Source of the DNA: an uncultured Bacilli bacterium
Lineage (GTDB): Bacteria > Bacillota_I > Bacilli_A > RFN20 > CAG-631
Assembly: GCA_934201705.1 (NCBI GenBank)
Contig: CAKPXF010000009.1
Span: forward strand, 23,015 to 87,014
Length of the DNA: 64,000 nucleotides
Reading direction: 5' to 3'
Below the pieces are notes generated by a model. The model saw nothing but the letters and a program-made list of their open reading frames with translations. It searched no databases and was not told where the DNA came from. Positions within the stretch are counted from its first letter, which is position 1; each line of letters begins with the position of its first letter. This document shows, piece after piece, positions 27,351-35,788 of the stretch. A program made the position numbers and the translations under genes.

Positions 27351-27980
27351 TTAAATTCTCCTTTCCTTTACGTTATGTAATGTCTTAAAGCTTTCATAGC
27401 TTATTAATTCTAAAGTGAATGGATTATAAATTAAATCATTTTTTAATAATAAATATTGATTTTTTAATGGTACTGAAATTACATACATTCTATTGTCCTT
27501 TTTAAACTTTAAAGGTAAATAGGTTGTTAAAATAACAAAGCTAATTTCTTCCTTTGATTTATTAGTTAATATTGCTTCTTCAGTTACAAATTCATCAAAT
27601 TTATAAATAGTGCTTATAAAATTAGTTGCATTATCTATTGTTCCTTTACTATAATTCAATATTTCATATAATCTTTCTTTTTGCAAAGAAGTTAAATCAT
27701 TTTTAAAAATATATTGATTATTAAATGAATAATTAATTGTAAGTGTTTCACAATTAGATTTTATACCACTTTCACTATATAAATAAAATAAAGATTCATT
27801 AATACTATTTGGAACGTAAAAATCATATTCTTCATCTTCTATATAAAATGTATTAACATAATCAAAAGCAATTCCATCAATAAAATAATTGGTGTCCTTT
27901 TCTATTGCACCAGCATTATTACTACCACAAGCCACCAAGGCAAAAAGGAAGAAAATAATTATTAAATTTTTCTTGTTCAT
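27351..27980 (-). CDS. Hypothetical lipoprotein of the VWA operon
   Basis: This 209-residue predicted lipoprotein (lipobox LVAC, Cys18) has no recognised domain. Just after the Cys it has GSNNAGAIEKDTNYF, reminiscent of SGAMKNNAGMLADANNF after the Cys in the adjacent VWA protein; this may be a shared linker or coincidence. The rest is predicted mixed strand and helix, rich in Tyr and Asn. Its start overlaps the stop of the XRE-membrane regulator gene by four bases (ATGA), so the two are translationally coupled. Confidence 0.7.
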   Translation of the reverse strand: MNKKNLIIIFFLFALVACGSNNAGAIEKDTNYFIDGIAFDYVNTFYIEDEEYDFYVPNSINESLFYLYSESGIKSNCETLTINYSFNNQYIFKNDLTSLQKERLYEILNYSKGTIDNATNFISTIYKFDEFVTEEAILTNKSKEEISFVILTTYLPLKFKKDNRMYVISVPLKNQYLLLKNDLIYNPFTLELISYESFKTLHNVKERRI

Positions 27981-28663
27981 TTTAAAATGGTTATATAACC
28001 ACTCACCTCTTTTACTTCATAATCGATTGTAAAGCTAGTAAATTGTTTAAAATTATTAATTTTGTTTTTTGGAGTTAAAGTTAAGATAAAATCATTTTTT
28101 TCTTCTTTATATGAAATTTCCCTATCATAATATAATAGCTCACTTTCACCTCCCGCTAAGTTTTCATAAAAATAATGAACATTGAAACTAATAACAAGTT
28201 TTGGATTTTCTATTTCATACAATTTACTTATTGAGCCATTTATTGTTAATGTCGATTCATTAACATCAAAGCTATTGCATGGAGTTATTAAGTAATATTT
28301 ATTATAGTTTTGTAAAGTAATGTTTTCTTTTATTTCTTTTTCCTTTAACGAATTAACTAAAAATATGGATAATACTAAACTAACTATAAGTAAAATGATT
28401 GTTGTAATGACAAAAAAATAATTTTTCTTTTTAATAACTACTTCTTTAGCATCTACTTTCTTTTGAGTTAATAGTTCATCAATTGTTACATTTAAGGCAC
28501 TTGATAGTGCTTCAAGCGAACTAACCTCTGGTAATGTTTCTCCTGTTTCCCATTTGCTAACAGCTTTATTAGTAACATTTACCATCCTTCCAAGCTCATC
28601 TTGAGTTAATCTTAATTTTTTTCTTTGTGAATATATAAACTCACCAAACTTATATTTATCCAT
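27977..28663 (-). CDS. Membrane-anchored XRE-family regulator
   Basis: This protein of about 228 residues starts at the ATG at 28663 (GGAG nine bases upstream); an ATG five codons earlier overlaps that site. Residues of about 1-60 form an XRE helix-turn-helix (LRLTQDELGRMVNVTNKAVS, KWETGETLPE). A single membrane helix follows at about 83-108 (FVITTIILLIVSLVLSIFLV), and the C-terminal 120 residues should be extracellular, without recognised fold. DNA binding inside and a sensor outside imply one-component transmembrane signalling. It is the first gene of the operon with three lipoproteins, which suggests it senses or controls them. Confidence 0.83.
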   Translation of the reverse strand: MDKYKFGEFIYSQRKKLRLTQDELGRMVNVTNKAVSKWETGETLPEVSSLEALSSALNVTIDELLTQKKVDAKEVVIKKKNYFFVITTIILLIVSLVLSIFLVNSLKEKEIKENITLQNYNKYYLITPCNSFDVNESTLTINGSISKLYEIENPKLVISFNVHYFYENLAGGESELLYYDREISYKEEKNDFILTLTPKNKINNFKQFTSFTIDYEVKEVSGYITILK

Positions 28664-28779
28664 TACTTTCAACTCCATTCATATTATAAAATATTAAAGA
28701 CATTTTGTTGCTAGAACATTATCTCCTAGTAAGAGAATTATTCTTTTGCCTCATTTTATCATGTTTTTTGCAAGAAAAA

Positions 28780-28798
28780 AAGTCTATTTAAATAGACT
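28780..28798 (-). terminator. Terminator of the lysine ABC operon
   Basis: The perfect palindrome GTCTATTTAAATAGAC (28782-28797) is followed on the minus strand by TTTTTTTC and touches the stop codon of the ATPase gene. Confidence 0.8.
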
Positions 28799-29529
28799 CA
28801 TTTGTTTAAAAACTTATTTAATCTTTCATTTTTTGATTCTTCAAAAACTTCCTTTGAACTTCCGCTAACAGCAATAATACCCTTATCCATAAAGATAACC
28901 TTATCAGCAATTTCTTTTGTAAAATTCATTTCATGAGTAACAATAACCATCGTCATTCCCTCATTTGCAAGTTTTTTAATTACCTGCAAAACCTCATTTA
29001 CCATTTCAGGATCTAATGCACTTGTTGGCTCATCAAATAAAATAAGCTCAGGATTCATTGATAAAGCACGGGCTATAGCAACACGCTGCTTTTGTCCTCC
29101 AGAAATCTTATTTACTCTATCATTTCTTTTTTCATACATTCCAACCTTTTTTAAGTTTTCGCTAGCAATATTTATCGCTTCAGCCTTTTTTCTTTTTAAC
29201 ACCTTTATTTGGGCAAGTGTACAGTTTTGTAAAACATTTTTATTGTTAAATAAATTAAATTGTTGAAAGACCATTGTCATTTTACATCTAATATGCTCAT
29301 TATTCTTATTTGTTATAATATCTTCATTATTAAAATAAATATGACCAGTATCTGGTTCTTCAAGCATATTAATACAACGAAGCAATGTTGATTTCCCACA
29401 GCCTGATGAACCAATAATAACGACAACTTCACCTTTATTAACTGTAAAATTAATATTCTTTAATATCGGCTCGCCATTAAAGCTCTTACTCAAGCCTTCA
29501 ACCCTTAATATTTCATTATTAGTCATCAT
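28798..29529 (-). CDS. Amino-acid ABC transporter ATPase (probable lysine)
   Basis: This 243-residue ATPase of the polar amino-acid (GlnQ/HisP) group has Walker A GSSGCGKSTLLR (about 39-50), Q loop FQQFNLFNNK, signature ISGGQKQR, Walker B LILFDEPTSALD and H-loop VTHEM. It is cytoplasmic and pairs with the permease upstream, whose 3' end overlaps this start by 11 bases. A lysine riboswitch upstream of the binding-protein gene should control the operon, so lysine is the probable cargo. Confidence 0.93.
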   Translation of the reverse strand: MMTNNEILRVEGLSKSFNGEPILKNINFTVNKGEVVVIIGSSGCGKSTLLRCINMLEEPDTGHIYFNNEDIITNKNNEHIRCKMTMVFQQFNLFNNKNVLQNCTLAQIKVLKRKKAEAINIASENLKKVGMYEKRNDRVNKISGGQKQRVAIARALSMNPELILFDEPTSALDPEMVNEVLQVIKKLANEGMTMVIVTHEMNFTKEIADKVIFMDKGIIAVSGSSKEVFEESKNERLNKFLNK

Positions 29530-30283
29530 AAGTAATAGTCTCCATTTTTATTTTTTTCGATTTGCTTAACGTTTCATGATCAAGCTTGTTTTCAATTAAT
29601 TTAATAATTTGTGAAAAAATAATTGTTAATAATAAATATATTATTGCAACAATTGCAAATGATGGAACAACCATTGCCGTGTTCATCATATCTTTTCCTA
29701 CATAGTAAAGCTCGATAACGCCTATAACATTTAAAACTGATGAATCCTTTATGTTTACAATTAATTCATTACCAATTGTTGGAATAACATTTTTTAAGGC
29801 TTGTGGAAAAATTATATTAGTCATTGTTTGAAAATGATTCATTCCTAAGCTTTTAGCAGCTTCAGTTTGTCCAATATCAATAGAATTAATACCAGAACGG
29901 ACAATTTCAGCCATATAGGCTGCTGTATTTAATGTAATAATTACTAAGCCACAAAATAAAGCGTTCCATCTTGTTTGGATTCCTGTGTTAAGTAATATTA
30001 AATTACCACCAAAATAAATAAGCATTGCTTGAACCATCATTGGTGTTCCTCTAAACAATTGAATATAGCATAAGGCAAGCTTTGAGAAAAACACCTTTAT
30101 TATTTTTATAAATGTATTGTCTTTTTTGTTAGCTTTTAAATTTCTTAATAAAGCAAGTCCCATTCCTAAAAGTAAGCCGACAAATGTACCAACTATAGCT
30201 AAAAGAATAGTTATGAGAGTTCCTTTAAAAAGGTTTTTTCCAAATTTATTTAATAAATACTTTATTTGATCAAAAAAATTCAT
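29519..30283 (-). CDS. Amino-acid ABC transporter permease (probable lysine)
   Basis: This 254-residue inner-membrane protein of the HisM/GlnP family has about five membrane helices. The EAA loop is visible (GQTEAAKSLGMNHFQTMTNI), along with an early conserved LFRGTPMMVQ segment. Family members form homo- or heterodimeric channels; only one permease gene is present, so a homodimer is likely. It lies between the binding lipoprotein and the ATPase genes, with 2 bases between stop and start on the upstream side. Confidence 0.93.
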   Translation of the reverse strand: MNFFDQIKYLLNKFGKNLFKGTLITILLAIVGTFVGLLLGMGLALLRNLKANKKDNTFIKIIKVFFSKLALCYIQLFRGTPMMVQAMLIYFGGNLILLNTGIQTRWNALFCGLVIITLNTAAYMAEIVRSGINSIDIGQTEAAKSLGMNHFQTMTNIIFPQALKNVIPTIGNELIVNIKDSSVLNVIGVIELYYVGKDMMNTAMVVPSFAIVAIIYLLLTIIFSQIIKLIENKLDHETLSKSKKIKMETITYDD

Positions 30284-30285
30284 AA

Positions 30286-31128
30286 TTAGTTATCACTTCC
30301 TGGTGCTCTTTTAATTGCCCCATCCATCATTTCTTTTCTTTGTTCATTGCTTAGTTCATTTAAAGCATTATTAATTAATTCCTTTAGTTTTTTATTTCCT
30401 TCTTGAATTCCAATTGCTACTCCAAGTTCATTTTCATCAAGATTTTGAAAGCCATTTTCTTTACTAAAGGTAACTAATGTTAAAGCGCTATTTCCATTTA
30501 CTATTGCTTTAGCCACTGGATATTCAGCAGTCATAGCATCACTTGTACCTGAAGCAACTGATAATGATGCAACAGCAAATGAATCTAAAGCAGGTTGCTT
30601 AATTACATTTGGGATTTGATCAATAATATCATATGTTAACGTTCCTCTTTGTGAAACAACTTTATAATTAGCCAATTCATTTACATTTGTTATGTTAACT
30701 AGTGGTGAATCCTTTCTTACAACTATAGTCATTTCTGATGTATAGTAATTATTCGTAAAATCAATGGTTAAATCTCTTTCTTCACTATACGACATTCCTG
30801 CAATAATACAATTTATATCATCAGTTACCATGCTAGTTAATAAAGCATCCCACTCAAGCTTTTTTATTACAATTTCATAATCTAGTTTTTCACCTAAATA
30901 CTTAGCTATTTGAATATCATAGCCATCAGCATAGCTGTCACTTACATTACTAATAGGTAGGGTATATTCATTTTCACTAAGTTCAGTCCAGTTAAAAGGG
31001 GTGTAATTACATTCAAGCCCAATAACTAATTGCTTTTTGCCATTTGTTTGACTATTATCACATGATGTCATTGATAAAACGCTGATTAAACCACATAATA
31101 CACTACTTAAAATTCTTTTCTTATTCAT
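30286..31128 (-). CDS. Amino-acid-binding lipoprotein (probable lysine)
   Basis: This protein of about 280 residues belongs to solute-binding family 3. The start is the ATG at 31128 behind AAAAGGAG; an in-frame ATG farther upstream lies inside the riboswitch and is rejected. A signal peptide ends in a lipobox (MTSC, Cys23). The binding domain shows GLECNYTPFNWTE, GYDIQIAKYLGEKLDYE, DLTIDFTNNYYTSEMTIVVR and the late loop NENELGVAIGIQEG. It is the first gene of a three-gene importer and follows a lysine riboswitch with intrinsic terminator, so lysine is the probable ligand. Confidence 0.93.
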   Translation of the reverse strand: MNKKRILSSVLCGLISVLSMTSCDNSQTNGKKQLVIGLECNYTPFNWTELSENEYTLPISNVSDSYADGYDIQIAKYLGEKLDYEIVIKKLEWDALLTSMVTDDINCIIAGMSYSEERDLTIDFTNNYYTSEMTIVVRKDSPLVNITNVNELANYKVVSQRGTLTYDIIDQIPNVIKQPALDSFAVASLSVASGTSDAMTAEYPVAKAIVNGNSALTLVTFSKENGFQNLDENELGVAIGIQEGNKKLKELINNALNELSNEQRKEMMDGAIKRAPGSDN

Positions 31129-31138
31129 ACTATTTTCT

Positions 31139-31181
31139 CCTTTTAAAATAAAAGATTGCATTTCTATTAAATGCAATCTCA
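31139..31181 (-). terminator. Riboswitch-controlled intrinsic terminator
   Basis: AGATTGCATTT and AAATGCAATCT (31153-31163 and 31169-31179) form an 11-bp stem with a 5-base loop, followed on the minus strand by TTTATTTT, just before the ribosome site. It is the expression platform of the lysine riboswitch. Confidence 0.88.
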
Positions 31182-31200
31182 AAATTCGAAAATAGCAAGT

Positions 31201-31374
31201 AATAGCGCCTCTACAATAATTGTAGGAGTCTATAAGGATATTCTCCCATAGCCCAATCAACAAACTCTACCAAGTTGTTGTTTCGGCAATCTCACCTTTC
31301 CTTATTTTCACTAGATGTCTCTTCCAATAAGTACTCATCTCGATTGCGCCTCTATCAATCTTTACGGCACTATT
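31201..31374 (-). promoter_or_regulatory. Lysine riboswitch (L box)
   Basis: On the minus strand the 174-nt element is closed by P1: AATAGTGCC (31374-31366) with GGCGCTATT (31209-31201), one G-U pair. Inside are the conserved lysine-aptamer pieces in the right order: AGGCGCAA, GAGTA, GGAAGAGA, AAGGAAAGGTGAG, TTGCCGAA, and GGGCTATGGGAGAA. Length and order match known L boxes. Lysine binding should favour the terminator that follows and shut down the importer genes. A promoter is likely just upstream (TTGCAT, 16 bases, TAAAAT). Confidence 0.93.
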
Positions 31375-31407
31375 TTAACATAAAAGAAAATAAATGCAAG
31401 TAATACT

Positions 31408-31614
31408 TCACTTTTTTTGGCATTTATTTACTTTTTTTATAGTAAAAAACAATGTAATACACAATATTAAGGTAATAACCATAACAATTACCATAACAAT
31501 TTCCTTTCCACTTAATGAATTACCATTTAAGGTAAATATAGAAATTAAAAAAGAAATTAATGATATAACAAATAAAATCAATGAAGCCTTAAACAATATT
31601 TTTAATTTATCCAT
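31408..31614 (-). CDS. Small two-TM membrane protein
   Basis: This 68-residue protein of unknown function has two hydrophobic helices (about 7-28 and 38-58) and a basic C-terminus (KKVNKCQKK), predicting a hairpin in the membrane. AAGGAG lies 10 bases before the ATG. It follows the 102-residue membrane protein gene by 14 bases on the same strand. A reading frame on the opposite strand covers the same bases but lacks the operon context. Confidence 0.55.
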   Translation of the reverse strand: MDKLKILFKASLILFVISLISFLISIFTLNGNSLSGKEIVMVIVMVITLILCITLFFTIKKVNKCQKK

Positions 31615-31628
31615 AAAATAATTACTCC

Positions 31629-31937
31629 TTATATTTCATCAATTACATCTAATTTATATTTCATTTTTCTTAGATTATTTTTAATAATAACAACTATTAC
31701 TTTAAATAACATCCAAACTATTATTATTCCAAACAAAACTCTTCTTAAAACTTCCATATTATTTTTAAAAAATATAACAATTGAATTATTAGGATTATTA
31801 GTGTAAGCAATTGATATTACGAATAATAAAACTAATCCTATTATTCCTATAATTCTAAAAATTCTTAAAAGCAATAAATATATATAGTATCTTTTCTTTA
31901 CTGCCTTATAGCTTTGTCTAGTTATTTCCTTTTTCAT
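31629..31937 (-). CDS. Small membrane protein of unknown function
   Basis: This 102-residue protein has a basic N-terminus (MKKEITRQSYKAVKKRYYI), two hydrophobic helices (about 20-45 and 65-88) and a charged tail. No family is recognised. It starts 4 bases after the stop of the xerC-type recombinase gene with AAAGGAA upstream, so it is likely to be the distal part of that operon. Together with the next gene it forms a pair of small membrane proteins. Confidence 0.65.
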   Translation of the reverse strand: MKKEITRQSYKAVKKRYYIYLLLLRIFRIIGIIGLVLLFVISIAYTNNPNNSIVIFFKNNMEVLRRVLFGIIIVWMLFKVIVVIIKNNLRKMKYKLDVIDEI

Positions 31938-31941
31938 ATTA

Positions 31942-32856
31942 TTATTTTTCCTTTAATTCATTAATTGCTTTGGCAACTGGATGAGTATCTTCATATACCT
32001 TTTTTAACCTTGCTTTACTTACATGCGTATAAATTTGTGTAGTTGCTAAAGATGAATGTCCAAGTAATTCTTGAACAATTTTTAAATCAACATTATTATT
32101 TAATAAATTTGTTGCAAATGTATGTCTTAACATATGTGGAGATACCTTAAAATAAAATGATGATTGCTTAGCTCGATCATTTAAAATATTTTCAATTGCA
32201 CGAGTAGTAATTCTACTTCCTTTACTACTAATAAAAAAAGCTTCACTTTTATTATTATTTAATAATACATTTCGACAATTAATTAAATAATCATTTAAAT
32301 ATGAATTTAATGAAGGCAAATAATAAACACTTCTTTCTTTATGCCCTTTACCAAAAACTCTAATTGCATTTCCATTTAAATCAACATCTAACAAATTTAA
32401 ATGGCTGCATTCACTAACACGCATACCAGTATTTAATAAAAGAAGTATAATACATTGATTCCTTAATGCTAATAATGGATTCTTTTCATTTGGAGTTAAT
32501 ATAACCTTAATTTGCTCAATAAATAAGTCATGAGGCAATCTTTTGCCTTGCTTAATTGTTTTATAATTAATCATGATATTTAAAAATGTATTATCAATTC
32601 TTAGGCAATAAAACTTATAAAAGCTTCTCAAGCAAACAATTTTTCTATTAATTGATGAGGGCATATATTTATTGATTTTTAAAAAGTTAATGTAATCTTG
32701 AATATCGTCAATTGTTAGGTCTTGAAATTCTAATTTATTTTCTTTTAAATAGTTATTAAAGCCTAATAAATCAAAATTATACGATGAAATAGTTTGATTG
32801 CTATAATGCTTTTCATTTTCTAAATATTTAATAAATTTATTAATAGCCTCATCCAT
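31942..32856 (-). CDS. xerC: Tyrosine recombinase XerC/XerD
   Basis: This protein of about 304 residues starts at the ATG at 32856 behind AGAGGAT. The N-terminal SAM-like domain (KFIKYLENEKHYSNQTISSY) is followed by the catalytic domain with Arg in NTGMRVSECSHL, Lys in RVFGKGHKERSV, HMLRHTFATNL (His-x-x-Arg), LGHSSLATTQIYTHV (second His and nucleophile Tyr). All catalytic residues are intact. The position just after topA matches the xerC (codV) locus of Bacilli, so chromosome-dimer resolution is the likely job. Sequence alone does not separate XerC from XerD. Confidence 0.9.
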   Translation of the reverse strand: MDEAINKFIKYLENEKHYSNQTISSYNFDLLGFNNYLKENKLEFQDLTIDDIQDYINFLKINKYMPSSINRKIVCLRSFYKFYCLRIDNTFLNIMINYKTIKQGKRLPHDLFIEQIKVILTPNEKNPLLALRNQCIILLLLNTGMRVSECSHLNLLDVDLNGNAIRVFGKGHKERSVYYLPSLNSYLNDYLINCRNVLLNNNKSEAFFISSKGSRITTRAIENILNDRAKQSSFYFKVSPHMLRHTFATNLLNNNVDLKIVQELLGHSSLATTQIYTHVSKARLKKVYEDTHPVAKAINELKEK

Positions 32857-32911
32857 TTTTTTATCCTCTTTTTTATTATAATTCATTTAAAAAAAATAAT
32901 AAAGAATCAGT

Positions 32912-34864
32912 TTAAGCTGATTCCTTATAAGATTCATGATATTTACATTTTGGATAACAACTACATGCATAGAATTTGCCAAATTTTGAATTTCTAAGAA
33001 CTAATTTTCCTTTATGACACATTGGACATTCTTTTCCTTCTTTTTGTGTTGGAGGCAAAATGTATTTACATTCAGGGTAACCAGAGCATGCAATAAAGCT
33101 TCCATATTTTGAACTTCTTCTTACTAATGGCTTTCCACATTTTGGACAAGTTCCTAAATCTTCAACTTCTTCTATCATTTCCTTTGTAGCCTTTATATAT
33201 AATCTTTCAAAAGTTTGATAAAAATCTGACAAAGCTTCAATTCTTGTACATTTACCTTCAGCAATTTCATCAAGCTTTGTTTCCATGTTGGCTGTATATT
33301 CAACATTAATAATTTCTGGGAATGATTCTTCAAGCTTATCAACTGTTAATATTCCTTGCTTTGTTGGAACATAATGTGTCTTTTCAATTACTACATATTC
33401 TCTTGCCTTGATTAAATCTAATATAGTATGGTAAGTTGATGGCCTTCCAATCCCATCCTTTTTCATTGTATTAATTAAACTTGCTTCAGTAAAGGCATTT
33501 GGGCCTTTGTTTTTTCCCTCTTTTAAGCTAGCTGTATTGAATGATACATTACTATCTTTAGTTATTTTAGCCTTTAAAGGTACTCTTTCTACATTATCAA
33601 TTTTATTTAACACCTTAGTAAATCCATCAAATGTCCTTGTTTCACCAACGGCTAACAAAGTATGATTATTACACTTAAACGTTACCTCTTCACGAGTATA
33701 TTCTTCATCCTTCATCATAGAAGCAACAGTTCTATTATAAATTAACTGATACAATTTTGCTTGATCCTTACTAGCTTTTTCCATTACTTTTTCAGGAGTT
33801 ATATTGATATCTGTAGGTCTAATACCTTCATGAGCATCTTGAACATTGTTTGAACTATTAAATATTTTCGCAACACCAACATACTCATTACCATATTTTT
33901 CTTTAATCATTTTCTTTGTTTTATTAATGAATTCTGGATTAACACGTACACTATCAGTACGCATATAAGTAATTAAACCAACTTCCCCTTCGCCTAAATC
34001 TACGCCTTCATATAAAGATTGTGCGACCTTCATTGTTTTCTTTGAATCAAACTTTAAATATGTTGAAGCATCTTGCTGCATTGAAGATGTTTCATATATT
34101 GGCTTACTAGCTCTTGTTTTATTAGTAATATCAATATTTTCAATGCTAATACTATTGTTTTTTAAATCTTCGATTACTTTTTTAGCGTCTTCTTCCTTAT
34201 CAAAATGCATTTCCTTTTTATTTTCATCAATTAAAGTTATGCTAACTTCTTGATTATCAACTAAAAGCGTCCCAACAACTCTATAAAATGTTGTCTCAAC
34301 AAAAGCATTTATTTCCTTTTGTCTATCTACAACAAGTTTTAAAACTACAGATTGTACTCTGCCAGCTGATTTTGATTTAATTTTTCTTTGAAGCAGTTGT
34401 GATAATTTAAAGCCAATTATTCTATCTAAGATTCTTCTTGTCTCTTGGGATGAAACTAAATCCATATCAATATGACGAGGATTACTAATAGCATCCTTTA
34501 TGGCATGGTATGTCACTTCATGAAATTCAAGCCTTTTAGTTGTTTTACTATCAAGGCCCAACACTTCACATAAATGCCATGATATTGCTTCCCCTTCTCT
34601 ATCAGGGTCGGTTGCTAAATAAACATCCTTAGCATTCTCAGCTAATTTTTTTAATAAGACAACTGTTTTTTTCTTTGAGGGAGAAATTTCATATATGGGA
34701 GAAAAGCCATTTTTAATATCAACGCCTAAGGAGTTTTCTTTATTTCCAACAGCTAAATCACGAATATGCCCAACACTTGCAACAACTTTATAGTTACTTC
34801 CTAAGTATTTTTGAATAGTTTTAGCTTTATGTGGAGATTCAACAATAACTAAATTCTCACTCAT
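32912..34864 (-). CDS. topA: DNA topoisomerase I
   Basis: This type IA topoisomerase of about 650 residues relaxes negative supercoils. The TOPRIM domain shows NLVIVESPHKAKTIQKYLG and ATDPDREGEAISWHL. The active-site Tyr is in GLITYMRTDSVRVNP, near residue 300. Two C-terminal zinc modules are seen (CPKCGKPLV and CPMCHKGKLV with later Cys pairs). I chose the ATG at 34864, nine bases after GGAGG; the ATG at 34870 is only three bases after it. It has its own promoter and is the second gene of the dprA-topA-xerC string. Confidence 0.95.
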   Translation of the reverse strand: MSENLVIVESPHKAKTIQKYLGSNYKVVASVGHIRDLAVGNKENSLGVDIKNGFSPIYEISPSKKKTVVLLKKLAENAKDVYLATDPDREGEAISWHLCEVLGLDSKTTKRLEFHEVTYHAIKDAISNPRHIDMDLVSSQETRRILDRIIGFKLSQLLQRKIKSKSAGRVQSVVLKLVVDRQKEINAFVETTFYRVVGTLLVDNQEVSITLIDENKKEMHFDKEEDAKKVIEDLKNNSISIENIDITNKTRASKPIYETSSMQQDASTYLKFDSKKTMKVAQSLYEGVDLGEGEVGLITYMRTDSVRVNPEFINKTKKMIKEKYGNEYVGVAKIFNSSNNVQDAHEGIRPTDINITPEKVMEKASKDQAKLYQLIYNRTVASMMKDEEYTREEVTFKCNNHTLLAVGETRTFDGFTKVLNKIDNVERVPLKAKITKDSNVSFNTASLKEGKNKGPNAFTEASLINTMKKDGIGRPSTYHTILDLIKAREYVVIEKTHYVPTKQGILTVDKLEESFPEIINVEYTANMETKLDEIAEGKCTRIEALSDFYQTFERLYIKATKEMIEEVEDLGTCPKCGKPLVRRSSKYGSFIACSGYPECKYILPPTQKEGKECPMCHKGKLVLRNSKFGKFYACSCYPKCKYHESYKESA

Positions 34865-34889
34865 AGACATTTTCCTCCTTGCGAAGTAT

Positions 34890-34917
34890 ATTTTACTTAA
34901 AATTTTTTATATGTCAA
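34890..34917 (-). promoter_or_regulatory. Promoter of topA
   Basis: On the minus strand TTGACA (34912-34917) is followed after 16 bases by TAAAAT (34890-34895), 25 bases before the start codon. Confidence 0.65.
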
Positions 34918-34955
34918 CACTTCATTTTATATTAATATAGATATTTATATATATA

Positions 34956-35720
34956 TTAATCTTTTTTTATTGCAATTAAATCATCAGCACTTTCAAGTAA
35001 ATACGCTCCTTGTTTTATTAGCATATTGCAACCACTATTATTAGTTGCTAAAGAAGGAACACAATATATATCTTTTCCAAATTCAAGGCCATAAGCTACT
35101 GTATTCATTGTTCCAGATTTATACTTAGCTTCTACTACAATTATATATTCACTTATAGCAGCAATTATACGATTACGTATTAAAAAATTTTGTGGTAAAG
35201 GATTTGTATTATTTGGATATTCAGAAATTACTAGTCCTTTTTCTTTAATTCTTTCATATAATTTTTCATTTGATTTAACATAACAATTATCAATTCCACT
35301 ACCAAGAACAGCTATCGTATTAATATCGTTTTCGATTGCTGCATTTTGGGCAATGCTATCAATTCCTATAGCAAGCCCACTAATTATTGTTGCCTTATAT
35401 TTTTTTAAACCTTTTGCTATTTTAATAGCCATTAAACTTCCATATGTTGTGTTTTTCCTCGTACCAATAATAGCAACTTTATTATTACCATTTAATAGTT
35501 TTATATTCCCATAATAAAATAAAACAATTGGTGGCGTTCCAATATTTTTTAATTCTTTTGGATAATCATCATCTAGAATTGTTAAATATTTTGATTTGAT
35601 TTTGTCTTCAATTCCAATTAATTCCTTTTCTTCAACGTATTCTTTTTCCTTTATAGCTTTTAAAATACTTGAATAATCACCATTATATTTTAAAGCAAAA
35701 TATAATAAAATTTTCCTCAT
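34956..35720 (-). CDS. dprA: DNA processing protein DprA
   Basis: This protein of about 254 residues starts at the ATG at 35720 after GAGGTGA. DprA loads RecA on incoming single-stranded DNA during transformation. The Rossmann-like core is clear: VAIIGTRKNTTYG, ISGLAIGIDSIAQNAA, VLGSGID and SEYPNNTNPLPQNF with NRIIAAIS. The protein is short and appears to lack the C-terminal winged helix found in longer DprA proteins. It sits between rnhB and topA as in Bacillus. Confidence 0.92.
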   Translation of the reverse strand: MRKILLYFALKYNGDYSSILKAIKEKEYVEEKELIGIEDKIKSKYLTILDDDYPKELKNIGTPPIVLFYYGNIKLLNGNNKVAIIGTRKNTTYGSLMAIKIAKGLKKYKATIISGLAIGIDSIAQNAAIENDINTIAVLGSGIDNCYVKSNEKLYERIKEKGLVISEYPNNTNPLPQNFLIRNRIIAAISEYIIVVEAKYKSGTMNTVAYGLEFGKDIYCVPSLATNNSGCNMLIKQGAYLLESADDLIAIKKD

Positions 35721-35788
35721 CAAAAAAATCACCTCTAATTATATATAGTGATTTTCTTTAAAAAAGTGAAATTTTTTATGTAAAAATA

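Noticed and set aside
31129..31263. N-terminal extension of the amino-acid-binding protein by 45 residues
   Set aside because: The extension covers the lysine riboswitch and its terminator. The ATG at 31128 has AAAAGGAG and a proper lipoprotein signal.
31394..31621. 75-residue reading frame on the plus strand
   Set aside because: It mirrors the small membrane protein at 31408-31614, which has a better ribosome site and operon position.
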